Positions 44,604-56,284 are shown, numbered from the stretch's first letter. The stretch is DNA of 64,000 nucleotides from Dermanyssus gallinae (GCA_003439945.1 QVRM01001799.1:1-64000); one strand, 5' to 3'. The notes: generated by a model from the letters alone, not told the origin. A program made the numbers and translations.

Positions 44604-47600
44604 AAAGACGCGTCGAGGGGGAAGAGGAAGAGGAACAAAGTTGAACGGCCGACAAAATCTAAAAATTGGATATTTAAACATACGAGGAGGACGAAAACAA
44701 GAAAAATGGGAGATGCTATACAGAATAATGACCGAGATTAGTCTGGATGTGTTAGCTGTGACTGAGACACACTTGCTTCAAGTAGAAACTCCACCGTTAC
44801 ATAAGGATGTAAGGTGGATAGGTGTGAACAGAAAAGTGTCACAAAACAGATTCGGAGGAGTTGGAGTACTGATAGGAAAAACTCATCATGTAGAGGTTGT
44901 TGAGGCAAGTGAAGGAAGCGACTTAATAGCAGTTGAAATAGGGAAACGGCCAGGCTGTTTAAGAATTGTAGTTGGATACAGACCCCCCAGCAATACAGAA
45001 GACAAAAACAAGATATTCTATGAAACAATTAAGAAGCTTGTTAAAGAAAACATAAAGACCATAATTATAGGGGATTTCAATGCGCATCTGTTCTACTTTG
45101 ATAAAAATACCGATGAGGCCGGTAGGGATTTAGAAAAATTGTGTAACCAAGCAAGTTTAAAGAATATGAACCTAAGTGTGAAATGCGAGGGAACGTTCAC
45201 CTATACAGAGGCAAAAAAGAAGTCGACCGTCGACTATGTACTGGCCAACCAAAGAGCAGAAAACTGGATTGTAAACATGTGTATTGACGAAGATAAACAA
45301 CACAATGTGGGGAGCGACCACAACTTGATAACTTTTAGCGGCCAGAATAGGCATTCGAAATTAAAGAGAAAACAGAACAAAACTATACACATAATAGACA
45401 AGAGAAAGTTTGCAAAAGGGCTAGAACAGTGGAAGGAAACTGGGGTAGGACTACCGTATGAAGAAGGTATTAGAATGGCAAAGCAAATCCTAGATAACTC
45501 AATTGTCAGTTTGGCACCAAGCCACACGATCAACTCTTGGTGGAATGAAGGTTTAAATAGAGGTTTGCAACAAAGAAGACACCTGTCCAGACAACATCGA
45601 AAAGCGGTACGCCAAAACGACATGGAGCAAGCAGATACGCTGTGGAGGGAATACATGGAAGTAAAAATGAAACTAAGCGAGGATATAGCCAACGCCATAA
45701 GATTAGACAAACTTAAAGATTTAAAAAACATAACAAACAATAGCGCAGGGAAGAGGATGACACTTTTCTGGGAATACATAAAACAGCAGGATGCAATAGC
45801 TGGAGATAACGAAAGAGGAGAGCAAAAAGAATACACACAACAAGAGATAAATGAGGCACTAAATACTATGTTTGACGCTGAAATATATGAACTACAAAAT
45901 CAACAAACACATGTAAGAAGAGAGGATATTGGCTGGAGGACAAGTAAAGAAGAGATCGAACAGGTTATTAGATCAAAAGACGACAAAACTGCGTGTGGAG
46001 AGGATGGGGTATCGCTAAAATTGATTAAGAATATTGGAACGCCAATGTACGAATACCTGGCGGGTGAATTCAACAAGATTCTTGCTGGAGAGGAAATACC
46101 TCAAGAATGGTTAACAGGAAGAGTCGCCTTCATACCAAAGCCAGGGGCGGAAAACACGAAATTGTACAACCGCAGACCAATAACGGTAACAAGCGTTGTG
46201 TACCGGATATTTGCTGCCATTCTTAGAGACAGGCTACAGGACGAGCTGGAAGAGATGAAACTAATAGGACCATGGCAGAGTGGTTTTAGAACAGGCAGGA
46301 GAATAGAGGATAGTCTTTTCGTACTAACGGAAAGTATCTATTGGGCCAGATCTAGAAAACAGAACTTAGTTGCAACATTCCTAGATATCCGACGGGCCTA
46401 CGATACGGTCGATAGAAACATTCTTTGGAACAAGATGACAGAAGGTGGATTAGGACAGGAATGGGTCAGTATGTTTAAAGCAATATATGACAGGAGCTAC
46501 ATCTTTGCAAGAATCGGGTCGAACTCGTCTGATTTCTACAGATTAAGGAAAGGACTTCGACAAGGATGTCCTTGCTCTGTGTCACTGTTTTTACTGTACA
46601 TTGAGGAGGTGGCACGACACGTGTATGATTCGAATCTTGGTTTTAAAATGGTATACGCTAGAGGTGATGATATTGTATCCCTTCGACCGTGTGTTCTGTT
46701 GTTTGCAGACGACATGGTGATTTTAGCGGAAGGTGTTGACCAAATGCAAAAAATGCTAACAATATGCGGAGAAACGGCAAAAAATATTGGACAGGAGTTC
46801 AACGAAAAGAAATGTGCAAATGTTATATTTTCCGGGGATATCAGAGAGATGCCGCTACAGATTCAGGGAAAAGAAATAGAATATAAAAACGCATACAAAT
46901 ACTTGGGAGTTATAATAGAAAACAGTCCAGATATTTTTCACGCTGAGCATGCAATAAGAAGAGAACGAGCTGAAAATGGACAAAAGATTGTAAGAAAGAA
47001 GGCTTTGTGGAGTTGCAATAGATTCATGGTGACTAAAGAGCTTTGGAAAAGCTTGTTTGTGCCAACGGTGACGTACGCTAACGCTATTGTGAGTTTAGAC
47101 GCAAGCATAGTAAATAGATTAGACACAATACAACGTGCAGTTGGCCGACATGCAATGCAATGTAGGTATACATGTGCAGCACAATTTATCGAAGGGGAAT
47201 TCGGAGTCTCCAGCTTCTGGGCAAGGGAAGCACAAGCTAAGATATCGTATGTAAGCCGTCTAAAAAACATAGCCGTAAGTGAGGAAGAACAAAACTGGGC
47301 GGCCGAACTGCTCACAGCAAAACTGAGCGAAAAAAATACAAGCAAATGGGATAGGCGTCTAAGGTCCCTTGAACGCAAATTTAAGTGCAATACGATGGAT
47401 TTTGAAGAACACGAGGTGATAACAAATAAACAGATAACCAAAGATGTGAAGAAGAAAATTGACAAAACAGCCGAAGAAAGGTGGAGAGAGGATACGGAGA
47501 GAAAGACATCCTTGCAATTGTACAGGCAACAAAAAAAGGAATACGGCCGAAAATATATCATTTATTCGAACTCGCAAGCGTCCGGGCTGTTCGCTGACTG

Positions 47601-47838
47601 TAGGGCCGGTATGCTCAACACCCGACTGCTGGCGGCCAGATACTCGGAAATTGAGAGCGTTCGGTGTAGAGTGTGTGATATAGAAGAAGAATCCATCGAA
47701 CATATCGTGCTGAAGTGCGACGAGCTAGGAGGAGTGAGAACAGTGTCCCTAGCTGAGGCATTAGGTTTCGGTGATAAACCATTATGGCAAGAGATAAGTG
47801 AAACCAAACGCAGGCTAGGGAAATGGCACAGATTGTAG
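44143..47838 (+). CDS. LINE ORF2: APE endonuclease and reverse transcriptase
   Basis: 1,231 codons without a stop. The start is unsettled: the frame opens at a TTG, with candidate ATGs at 44215 and 44482, both inside ORF1. Residues below count from 44143. The APE-type endonuclease runs from about 175 to 395 (IGYLNIRGG, TETHL, IIGDFNAHL, VGSDHNLITF). Reverse transcriptase runs from about 655 to 900: VAFIPKPG, YNRRPITVTSVVYRI, WQSGFRTGR, FLDIRRAYDTVD, LRKGLRQGCP, and LFADDMVIL with catalytic FADD at 854-857. A C-terminal knuckle, CRVCDIEEESIEHIVLKC (CX2CX8HX4C), sits at 1175-1192. All the key motifs are present, so the enzyme could be functional. Being +1 to ORF1 with up to 460 bases of overlap, it would need re-initiation or frameshifting. 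Confidence 0.93.
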   Translation: MERVTAPTITWRRGLTEPIRELLRMVLINIIASTGTSFFTASGKTTTEQQTWQRSKGTTTEEAGRKSTDKNTIRNTTGPTTGTGNAPKEDRGPTDITTTGRQRETGKHSYNKGMWLNTEDRTRAMVGEGDGGIETAGATGCGVGGPKPDPQQYKKTRRGGRGRGTKLNGRQNLKIGYLNIRGGRKQEKWEMLYRIMTEISLDVLAVTETHLLQVETPPLHKDVRWIGVNRKVSQNRFGGVGVLIGKTHHVEVVEASEGSDLIAVEIGKRPGCLRIVVGYRPPSNTEDKNKIFYETIKKLVKENIKTIIIGDFNAHLFYFDKNTDEAGRDLEKLCNQASLKNMNLSVKCEGTFTYTEAKKKSTVDYVLANQRAENWIVNMCIDEDKQHNVGSDHNLITFSGQNRHSKLKRKQNKTIHIIDKRKFAKGLEQWKETGVGLPYEEGIRMAKQILDNSIVSLAPSHTINSWWNEGLNRGLQQRRHLSRQHRKAVRQNDMEQADTLWREYMEVKMKLSEDIANAIRLDKLKDLKNITNNSAGKRMTLFWEYIKQQDAIAGDNERGEQKEYTQQEINEALNTMFDAEIYELQNQQTHVRREDIGWRTSKEEIEQVIRSKDDKTACGEDGVSLKLIKNIGTPMYEYLAGEFNKILAGEEIPQEWLTGRVAFIPKPGAENTKLYNRRPITVTSVVYRIFAAILRDRLQDELEEMKLIGPWQSGFRTGRRIEDSLFVLTESIYWARSRKQNLVATFLDIRRAYDTVDRNILWNKMTEGGLGQEWVSMFKAIYDRSYIFARIGSNSSDFYRLRKGLRQGCPCSVSLFLLYIEEVARHVYDSNLGFKMVYARGDDIVSLRPCVLLFADDMVILAEGVDQMQKMLTICGETAKNIGQEFNEKKCANVIFSGDIREMPLQIQGKEIEYKNAYKYLGVIIENSPDIFHAEHAIRRERAENGQKIVRKKALWSCNRFMVTKELWKSLFVPTVTYANAIVSLDASIVNRLDTIQRAVGRHAMQCRYTCAAQFIEGEFGVSSFWAREAQAKISYVSRLKNIAVSEEEQNWAAELLTAKLSEKNTSKWDRRLRSLERKFKCNTMDFEEHEVITNKQITKDVKKKIDKTAEERWREDTERKTSLQLYRQQKKEYGRKYIIYSNSQASGLFADCRAGMLNTRLLAARYSEIESVRCRVCDIEEESIEHIVLKCDELGGVRTVSLAEALGFGDKPLWQEISETKRRLGKWHRL

Positions 47839-49074
47839 GAAACTATGGGAAGACGCCCCGCTAAAGCAAACTATTGTATAATTAGATAGTAATATAACCA
47901 TCGTGATAATCTAATTAATAATATGAATGCACGACAGACGAGGATATTTGTTAAAATACATATAATTATGCCATAGCAATAATATACAACTATATACGAA
48001 GCCGGCAGCACGCTGTATGACATACTACACAGCGAGCGCATCTGATTCAAAGATATTCCACAAGGAATGGTAAATAAAACTCATATATATATATATAAAT
48101 GCTCTCCCCGTGCGAGTATACTTTTGACAAAGAAATACGTTGCTAGCTATTTATTTCATATATTTCTTTCATGCACTGAATGAAATCGGAGCAGATTGAA
48201 AGCATTAGGCCCTTATGGTGGACTTTGTCGATTGCTTGGGTCGATAAAGCGTGACTTTGCGCTTAGGTCGCACACATTAACGCTAGCCATATGTAGAGGC
48301 GGTACTGACCACTGTCCTTGCTTATAATGGGATAAGCGCGAGTGGGTAGTGTGTGAAATTGGTGATCTAAGAGGTCTTCCACGTCGCCATGTACCGATGC
48401 TCAGTCCACCAGCGCCGCCCCTGGCGGGATATACCCGTTGCTTCCCCACTGTTGATGAGCTTGATTCGTTGGAATCACCCCCTATTACAACTTAGAGATG
48501 ATTTTGTCTCATGACCGATGTAGACAAGTCATCTAAAACATTTCTGTCTCAGCGTATCGCCACATCCTCTTAAAAACTGCAGGCAGCGCCCGATGATACA
48601 ATCTGGAACTCTACAGTAATAAATGAGTCTCGTTGCGCCCTGTTGTATGACATGGAACCACACACTGTGCCAACTATGCTACACGACTCTTGCAGGGCAG
48701 CAAGCCGGCCCTTGCCCAGCTAGGAAATTGTAGAAGAACGCGAGGTGACACCCAGTTGTGACAGAAAGAGCGGGATGGCATCCCGGACGGGCACCAATCA
48801 TCGGAGCGCTCAGCGTGAGGAACCTCATTCCGAACATCTGCCAATGGAGGAATTGTCCTGGAAGTGGTCTCACATATGACCTGCTCCAGGTTTTGACGAG
48901 TCACGGTGAGACCAGGTGTAATGGTGCATCAGACTTCAAAGCCCATTCAACGTATCATGAAGGCAAAAGAAGAAGCACGAAGAAGAAAAATGGTGGGCAG
49001 CGTTAACGATTTAAAACTACCAAGATTTTGCTGCCTGTGCATAGCAACTTTTCTGCGTTAAAAATTTCGCAGGT

Positions 49075-49240
49075 CATCTTAAGCAGGATACATATATGTA
49101 GGCATTGTGGTGTGTATATGTAGGGTTTTGTCGGTGTTGCCTTAATTCGTCGACTCGACTTTTGCCAAGCGCCGAGGCTTACCTTCAAGACTTTCCTGTA
49201 GGTGGCTGAGTCCCACACTGTCTGAACGGGGGCAATGTCA
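49075..49240 (+). repeat. Dispersed repeat, copy 1
   Basis: Shares blocks with 54786-54945 in the same order and strand: ggtcatcttaag, aggatacatatatgtaggca, tatgtagggttt, caagcgcc, and gtggctgagtcccacactgt. Overall similarity is high with small indels. It directly precedes an R1-like LINE fragment, so it may be part of that LINE (ORF1/ORF2 region) rather than a separate family. Confidence 0.8.
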
Positions 49241-49249
49241 ACCTACCTC

Positions 49250-49797
49250 CCATTACAATGGACGAGGTGAGGAGGATCATAAAGAAAGTCCAGCCGCGAC
49301 AGGCAACGGGCACGAACGGTATCGCAGAAGGCTGGTTAAAGTGCTTATACATAATCACGCTACTGCTTTTCAAAAAAATGGCGGATGCCATTCTGTGCTC
49401 ATTCTCCTACTCCTGGAACGAGGCTCACCTTGTCCTGATACCTAGAACCTCATCCTGTCGAACTGAATGCTCTGCTTTTAAACCCATTAGCATCTTGCCT
49501 AGTCTCTTCAAGGCGGTCAAGCATTTATCACGTTGGGGCTGACAAAGTAACTGCACGACAAAAACCGATCTTGAGGTACCAATAAGGCTTTCGCTTAGGC
49601 CACTCAACGCATGACGCAGTTTAGTCTTATAAACCATAGTCGAAATCCTATAGAGGCACTCGCTCATAAGCGAGATCGCACTGCCTGACAATCCTACTTG
49701 ACATCACACGATTTTGACTCTATGTCATGAGAGTCCCTAAATGTCGTGCTTTACCTATCTAGTCTATCTAGCTGTGATGGACTGAGATCCTCCCATA
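49250..49797 (+). mobile_element. R1-like LINE, RT fragment (5' part)
   Basis: The plus strand reads DEVRRIIKKVQPRQATGTNG, then LVLIPR, FKPISILPSLFKAVKHL, and (after a frameshift) GFRLGHSTHDAV and a broken TLDITR-type block. These are RT fingers and the start of the palm. The reading stops at about 49797, where the truncated LINE copy begins. The missing later part reappears at 52215-53010 on the same strand. Confidence 0.72.
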
Positions 49798-49798
49798 T

Positions 49799-50283
49799 GA
49801 CTGTAGGGCCGGTATGCTCACCACCCGACTGCCTGGCGGCCCAGATACTCGGGAAATTGAGAGCGTTCGGTGTAGAGTGATGTGATATAGAAGAAGATAT
49901 CCCATCGAACATATCGTGCTGAAGTGCGGACGAGCTAGGGAGGAGTGAGAACAGTGTCCCTAGCTGAGGCATTAGGTTTCGGTGATAAACCATTATGGCA
50001 AGAGATAAGTGAAACCAAACGCAGGCTAGGGAAATGGCACAGATTGTAGGAAACTATGGAAGGACGCCCCCCGCTAAAGCAAACTATGGTTAATTAGGTA
50101 GTAATATAACCATCGTGAAATCAATAATATTGAATGCACGAAGACGAGGATATTTGTTAAAAACAATAATATACCATAGCAATAATATACAACTATATAC
50201 GAGCGCAAGACGCTGTATGACATACTACACAGCGAGCGAATCTGATCAAAATATATTCCACAAGGAATGGTAAATAAATCATA
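49799..50283 (+). mobile_element. 5'-truncated second copy of the intact LINE
   Basis: Matches 47595-48079: the last ~80 codons of ORF2 plus the 3' UTR, starting gactgtagggccggtatgct. From about 49940 to 50060 the match is exact over more than 100 bases. Before that, differences are almost all single-base insertions (for example gctgg to gcctgg, cggaa to cgggaa). It is dead by truncation. It interrupts the R1-like LINE. Confidence 0.92.
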
Positions 50284-50855
50284 ATAGACCTAGATGTTGT
50301 ATTCGCCACCGAAGCAACTTTCAATTCAAAAGTACTTTTAGCGTGCCCATAGATAATTATTGAGGCTTTTCGATTGTAAACATCGCGACTAGACTTTTCC
50401 TCGTCCATAGTCATGGAAGTCATAAAATAAAGACGTTAACCTCGTCGCTAGTAACCTCATTGCTTCCTCAACCGCTTGTAAAAGATCTTGTTTTTAAATT
50501 CAGTCTTCCAAAAACCTCATAGAAACTGCTTCATAGAGAGAACTTCATAAAGAAGGTTCGAGCAGTTCCCAGAAGCTCCTTCAAATCGCTAGCAACGGTC
50601 ACGCAGAACTGACAGAGACCACTACAACCCAACCGACATCATGCGACCCGCTTTTCATTTCACGGATTTCACCATAAACTCTGCCATCGAAGGGAGTTCT
50701 ACGATCCTGACGTCGCCTGTGTGTGCCGTTTATGCAACCAGCCATGTCCTATCTACCATCTTGATATCTGTCAAAAAGCTATTTCTCTTACGCAATGAGC
50801 TCGATGATATTTTATTACTTATACATGTATTTTACTACAATTATATATATATATA

Positions 50856-52137
50856 CAGGTAGTTCCATAAGTTCTTAGAATGAAAACCAAGAATTTTCCA
50901 AATCATGTTTTTAAATTTATCTTATTCGATATACTCCCCGAGATGCTCAATACACTTTTCCCACCAAGATTTCAGAGCTTTTATACCTCTTAAGTAGAAT
51001 TCCGCGTCTTTAGACTGAAAATAGGCATTGACAGCAGCCTTAACCTCTTCATTGCTGGAAAAACGCTTTCCGCCGAGACTATTCTTCAAATGTTCGAAGA
51101 GGAAATAATCAGAGGGGGCCAGGTCTGGAGAATAGGAAGGTTGTTCAATAAGTTCGAACCTCAGTTTTGCCGATGCTTGCCGGGACTTGTGTGCAGGAGC
51201 ATTGTCCTGGTGAAACAGGACAACCTTCTTCTGCAAAGCGGGCCGTTTCACGATGAGTTCTTGCTAAAGGCAGTCCAACAGTCTTGCATAATACTCTCCT
51301 GTGATCGTTTTACCGCTCTCAAGGTAGTCGACCAGCATTATTCTACGTTGGTCTTAAAAAAACTGTAGCCATCACCTTTCCGGTCAATGCCGTTGTCCGC
51401 ACCCTCTTCGGAGGTCCTTCATCAGGTGCACACCATTGGCAAGATGCTTCTTGGGTCTCGGGAGTGTAGTGATGGACCCAGCTTTCATCGACGGTCATGA
51501 ATCTGCGCCAAAAATCCGACGGATTGTTCGACATCTTGGCCAAATTTCGCTGTGAAGCGAAAACAGGCGCGTTTTTTTGGCCTTGGTTGAGCAAATGCGG
51601 CAGCCATTTTTCTCTGAGCTCTTTCATCTTCAAGTTTTCGTATAGGATAAAATGCACACTACCTAAACTAATTCCTAATGCCTCCGCTATCTCCTTAATG
51701 TTCATTCGCTTATCTGTGCCAACGATGATGCGCACTTTCTCTATGTTTTCCTCATCAGTTGCCGTTTTTTGGCCTCCTGGACGTAGTTCATTCTCGGTGC
51801 TCCTGCGACCTCTTTTTAACACATTAATCCAGTTGGAAACAGTGGCAAAACATGGCGCAGAGTCACCGTACGTCTCGTCCAACCCAATTTTTACTTGGAT
51901 CGCATTCCAACCTTTGAAATAAAAATGCTTGATAACCACTCGAAACTCTTTTTTCTTCATTTTTAAAAATCACGCCGATGCGTTGCACGGGAAAAGCTAT
52001 CAAACGAAATCGCAACGGCCAATCACCATAATATTTTGAGTGCTAGCAGTCGAAAAGTTGCAGTTCCTAATAGCGGTGGAAGCGCGCCAAAATTCGAATT
52101 CTAAAAAGCTCATTCTAAAAACTTATGGAACTACCTG
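50856..52137 (-). mobile_element. Complete-length mariner with broken transposase
   Basis: The 1,282-bp length is typical of mariner. Terminal inverted repeats of about 28 bases (caggtagttccataagtt and on, one mismatch) start at 50856 and end at 52137, with TA on both sides inside (TA)n. The transposase runs on the minus strand from ATG at 51960. It has the helix-turn-helix region (NIKEIAEALGISLGSVHFIL), first Asp in VDESWVHHY, second in FHQDNAPAH and third in YSPDLAPSD. It ends GEYIE at 50922. One frameshift after MATVF (about 51365) and one in-frame TAG (about 51265) break it into pieces. All three catalytic Asp codons remain. It lies within the old R1-like LINE. Confidence 0.95.
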
Positions 52138-52214
52138 TATATATATATATATATATATATATGCATATATACATACCATACACACGGGGAACTAAATAAA
52201 TCATGATGATGAAT

Positions 52215-53010
52215 GTCGCGCTAGCACGGTTTTTTATATCGCCCTACCTTAGAAAGGATTTAACATATTGGGCCTGTCAAAATGTAAAGTCGCCTATCAA
52301 GGTAAGTCATATCCTGTCGGTTCCCCAGGGCTCTTTCTGGGCTTAAATTTAAGGGCCATTGCGTGCGACGTCCTGCGTCTTCCTCACTCCCAATGCTAGA
52401 TCCATAACCTATCCAGACGACCTAGCTATAGTGATTACTTCGGGTGATGCCGGAGCTGGAGAAGACAACAACTGGTGCTCTGCAAGACATCCATCGGGCT
52501 CCCTGCATATGGACATTATCTAGCCCCACAGAAATGTGTGGCAATATTATTGAACGGGCAGAAACGCCCCGCCTTAACTCAACTTGTACCTAGATGGACA
52601 TAACGAGATCTACGGGCCCTGGAGACTGCAGTCCGCCGAGCCGATGTTTCTATTACTTTGAAGGACCCACGTCCTCAGAGATTAAATGTTTGGAACAAAC
52701 AATGAGGGGAGACCCAGCCGGGCCAGTCGAGTTTCTGGACCCGCCCTATAATACCAGATTTGAGGGGTGGTTCAAAAGGCGGACGGGATTATTGTCCTAC
52801 CAGATGACCCAACTTCTTACGGGTCACAGCACTTTCAGAAAATACCTGCACACTATCAGCAGTATGCATTCCCTGTGACTCAGGAGAAAAGGACGATGTC
52901 TGACACACTTTCCAAATTTGCACGCCGTTCACCGCAAACAGGGCGCAACTGGAACGGCTATTGGTCTGGGAACGCCCCATAACATGCAAGGACTCCTGTA
53001 CGACATCCAC
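52215..53010 (+). mobile_element. R1-like LINE, RT fragment (3' part)
   Basis: The plus strand contains SVPQGSFWA (the VPQGS motif), YPDDLAIVITSGDAG (the catalytic DD box, Ala/Tyr replaced), a connection region, then LLSYQMTQLLTGHSTF and a Cys/His-type tail (DTLSKFA). This continues the RT begun at 49250-49797. The two halves are separated by the truncated LINE copy and the mariner. Confidence 0.72.
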
Positions 53011-54785
53011 AGCAGGAACATCATAAAGGCCCGATGATTATTAAACGAAAATATCTTGTACAGACCGCAATGCACAGACCGCGCTCTGTTCATGAAATTC
53101 TAAGGGAGAGGTAGGAGTAGTATAAAATAACGAGTCCAGCCCCTCGCCTCATTCTGAGCCCTTTAGGTGAGAGGTTTTACTGAGTATTGTGCTGACAACA
53201 CCGGCATTGAGTCCCACACTTCCCGCTTCAGGTATGCGTAAAATCATTTTTCCCTCTCGCCAAAGTGTATAGAGTTGGCAGTTTCTGATGTTCACTGTGT
53301 CATGTGGTGAAATCGATATACGTTTATGTGTATTCATTATAAATTATCGTTGCTCTGACTAAAATAATACTCGAATTCTACTTACCTTTCCTTCAGTATT
53401 CTTAGTAAAAGCGAAACGCTTCTGAAATCAGTGCGAAGCTTGCTTCACTATGGTCAAATTCAACATGCCATTCAACCGTGAAGAAACAACAAACCCCCTT
53501 ATGTTGCGCTCCCTTGAACAGCGACTACTTAATTAGCGGTATTGTAAATATTCCTAGAAAGAGTTTATTGTTATGGTATTTGCAAGCGTTGCATTGTCGC
53601 TCTGCCCATTGACTGTTCAGCACGAGTTGTTTATTTACTTCTATGGGCGATCGTCTACTACTTTATTATTAAACCATTCCCACAGAAGTAATCATGTCGT
53701 GTTTTTTTTAACAATCATCTTTCGTCTAATGCTATGCTCGGATCTTCAGCTTAGCGCAAGGTATTGTTTGCAATACATGAACAAAAGTCTCGCCACGGCT
53801 ATACTATACGTGCCTATTTAGTACGAATGTCCGTTAGTGCATGATAAATACATTGAAGAGAAGTTACCGTAGTCGTTTTCCTATATGAGGCAATCTAGAT
53901 TCCCCCGGATTTCTTGGGCAATATCCAAGATTGAAACTTTAATGAACTGCATACAATAAAGACTTTCGAAAAGGTAGCTGGGTCCTTAAATTTTCTCACG
54001 GAGGTTATTTACTCGAATTGAGAACAGAGTTGCTTGGATGAACCCTATGTGCTATTCAAGACGTTGCAAAAAAGCCACCAGGGAACCTGAGCAACTATTA
54101 TAACTGAGCACCTTAAAGGGCATATTTGCAAAGCCAATTGATGCATCTGCTTTCTACGAAACCCTATTGAGTTAGATAAACGGCATAAATCTATAATTAC
54201 TTTACTTTCTACCATCTGTAATGCATACGCAAGTCAATAGTAATCTACTATAACGTGTTTCAAAATACAAATTAGCAGGCCATATGATTGTGTGTCGAAC
54301 TCATGATTCACAGAATACTTAGTATAATTTGTGAGACTTTTTATTATAAAATCTGCGATTATCGATAAAGATAACTGTGTACAGGCATTCTACTACAACG
54401 GACTAGCAAAAACAGGTGTATGCTGAGATTTACCTAGATAACGAAAGATTTTAACTTCCACTAGACCACTGGTGTCCGCATGGTGTTGCGCCTACGGCGG
54501 GGTTGCCAGAGCCAGTTTTTTTTGACACCTTCGACTCCCTATCTGTTTAGTACCCTGTTTTAGATTACTACTAGCTGATAGAATATACTAGTGCAAAGGC
54601 CAGTATTATGCTAAGCTTCGTTTGAAGCGAGTGCGTGAGGACATATTGCAGCTTCCAAAACGAGTCAAAAATGGTCCACAGACAACAGAGTGACAGCTGT
54701 ACACACGAGTAGCAAACATACCACGTCCGCCAGTCCGTGTGTACCTTCCCCGCCGCCTGTGCGTAGTTACTCTTCCCGTAGGTCG

Positions 54786-54945
54786 GAGGGTCATCTTAAG
54801 GAGGATACATATATGTAGGCACTGCCGTCTATATATGTAGGGTTTTAGTGGGTATTGCCTTAATCCTTTGGCTCGACTCTTGTCAAGCGCCAAGACTTGC
54901 CGTTAGGTGGCTGAGTCCCACACTGTCTGAGCGTTGGCATGTTAG
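54786..54945 (+). repeat. Dispersed repeat, copy 2
   Basis: Second copy of the block at 49075-49240, same strand, ending in gtggctgagtcccacactgt. No LINE coding text was recognised around this copy. Confidence 0.8.
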
Positions 54946-56282
54946 GGGGCTCACCAACTCCTGTTATGCTTTCTCTCAGTCATACGTAAATGTATTTTAG
55001 ACCCTAAACCTCCTAAAAAAAGACCCGTGTGTACAAGTGATGCCAGTAAGCATCCCATGGTCCAATCAAGACAAGCTTAAACATTTGCGGCTTTCTATGC
55101 CAGTTAGTTGTCTACTGCGTGTTATGCCTAGTTTTACTAAAAAAAAAGATAAAATCAACAATAAGTCCTTTAATATAGTGCTTTTTCTTGCGATACAACT
55201 GTGTTTGCGGTCACCCTTCGTAGGTGCCATAAGGAAATATCATCGTAATAGACCTTCATATTATCTGTTAGACGTTGGGCATTCATAAGCAACGTCACCT
55301 GAACTCACTTCACAAGTCAATATTTTTAGAGACCTACCTAATTCAACAATTCACAATGAGGGCATTCAGATAATTCATTTAGAGATTAGATGCATTTGAA
55401 AGTCATATAATTAAATTCAAACTAATATTACATGCTTTCTCTACAAATTATGGAGCAACAACACAACAACTTAATAAAATTATCTGCATGTGAACTTTAT
55501 TTTGTTGTTAACTTGAAATAATCGTAATGGAGAAGAACACTAGAAGGCCGACAGTAAACACGATGACGTGGAAACTGTGTTGCCATGAGCGCCAAATGAC
55601 ACACCTCGAGACGTTTGTATATCATGGACCTTTTCATGTTCCTCTAAGTGACATTAGTCATCATGTTCACCATCACTCGCAGACTAGGCTTACTATCACC
55701 AAACTAGTATAAGGGCGAGTATTGCGGTCGTTAGAGTCAGCAGTCCCTCCATTTGCAAACATACATCCCGTCTTTGGTCATGACTCTTAATCGTAGGCAG
55801 CAGTACTACGTTTTTGTGGGCGCACTAGAAGTTACAGTGTGTTACATTTACATCATATCATAAAATGTCTCATGACTTACCGCCCCTAAAATCCTCCAAG
55901 CTATAGATGAGTCAAAATTTTAATGCTTCAGATGAGCTACTCAGATTTGCACACACTTCTAATACAGCGTGGATCGGAAGTATCAATCAATGATAAATGT
56001 ACACACCGTTAACAAAAGCCATGACAGCAACTTTTTGGAGCATAAGTTGATCTGGTTGTCACAGGGCGACGTACCATAGCCGTACCTAGGGTTAATTGCC
56101 ATTACTTTTGAGTGCAACGCAGACAGGCATATCTAGTTTCTGCTAATTTAATGTCGTCAAATCGTATGTGATAGAATGTATATGCGCTATTATTCATTGT
56201 AGATGGAAATGTGTAAACACGACCTCACTGGAAAACTAAAACATATATAGGACAGAAAACGAAAATGTTTTCTACGCTTATA

Positions 56283-56284
56283 TA

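Larger units (their letters stand above)
42930..48095 (+). mobile_element. Near full-length LINE with intact ORF2
   Basis: The element includes a 5' region, ORF1 (43833-44603 as open), ORF2 (to 47838), a 3' UTR of about 240 bases with AATAAA at 48073-48078, and a 3' end in (TA)n. The left edge is approximate and set by blocks shared with 25405-25565. It is oriented opposite to the nearest gene, MRPL44. Its 3' part recurs at 49799-50283. Endonuclease and RT style recall LINEs annotated as 'tick transposon' in acarine proteomes, but the clade was not determined. Confidence 0.85.

Noticed and set aside
45234..45836. 200-codon minus-strand open frame inside the LINE
   Set aside because: It is the antisense shadow of ORF2, as are 46536-46802 and 46938-47561.
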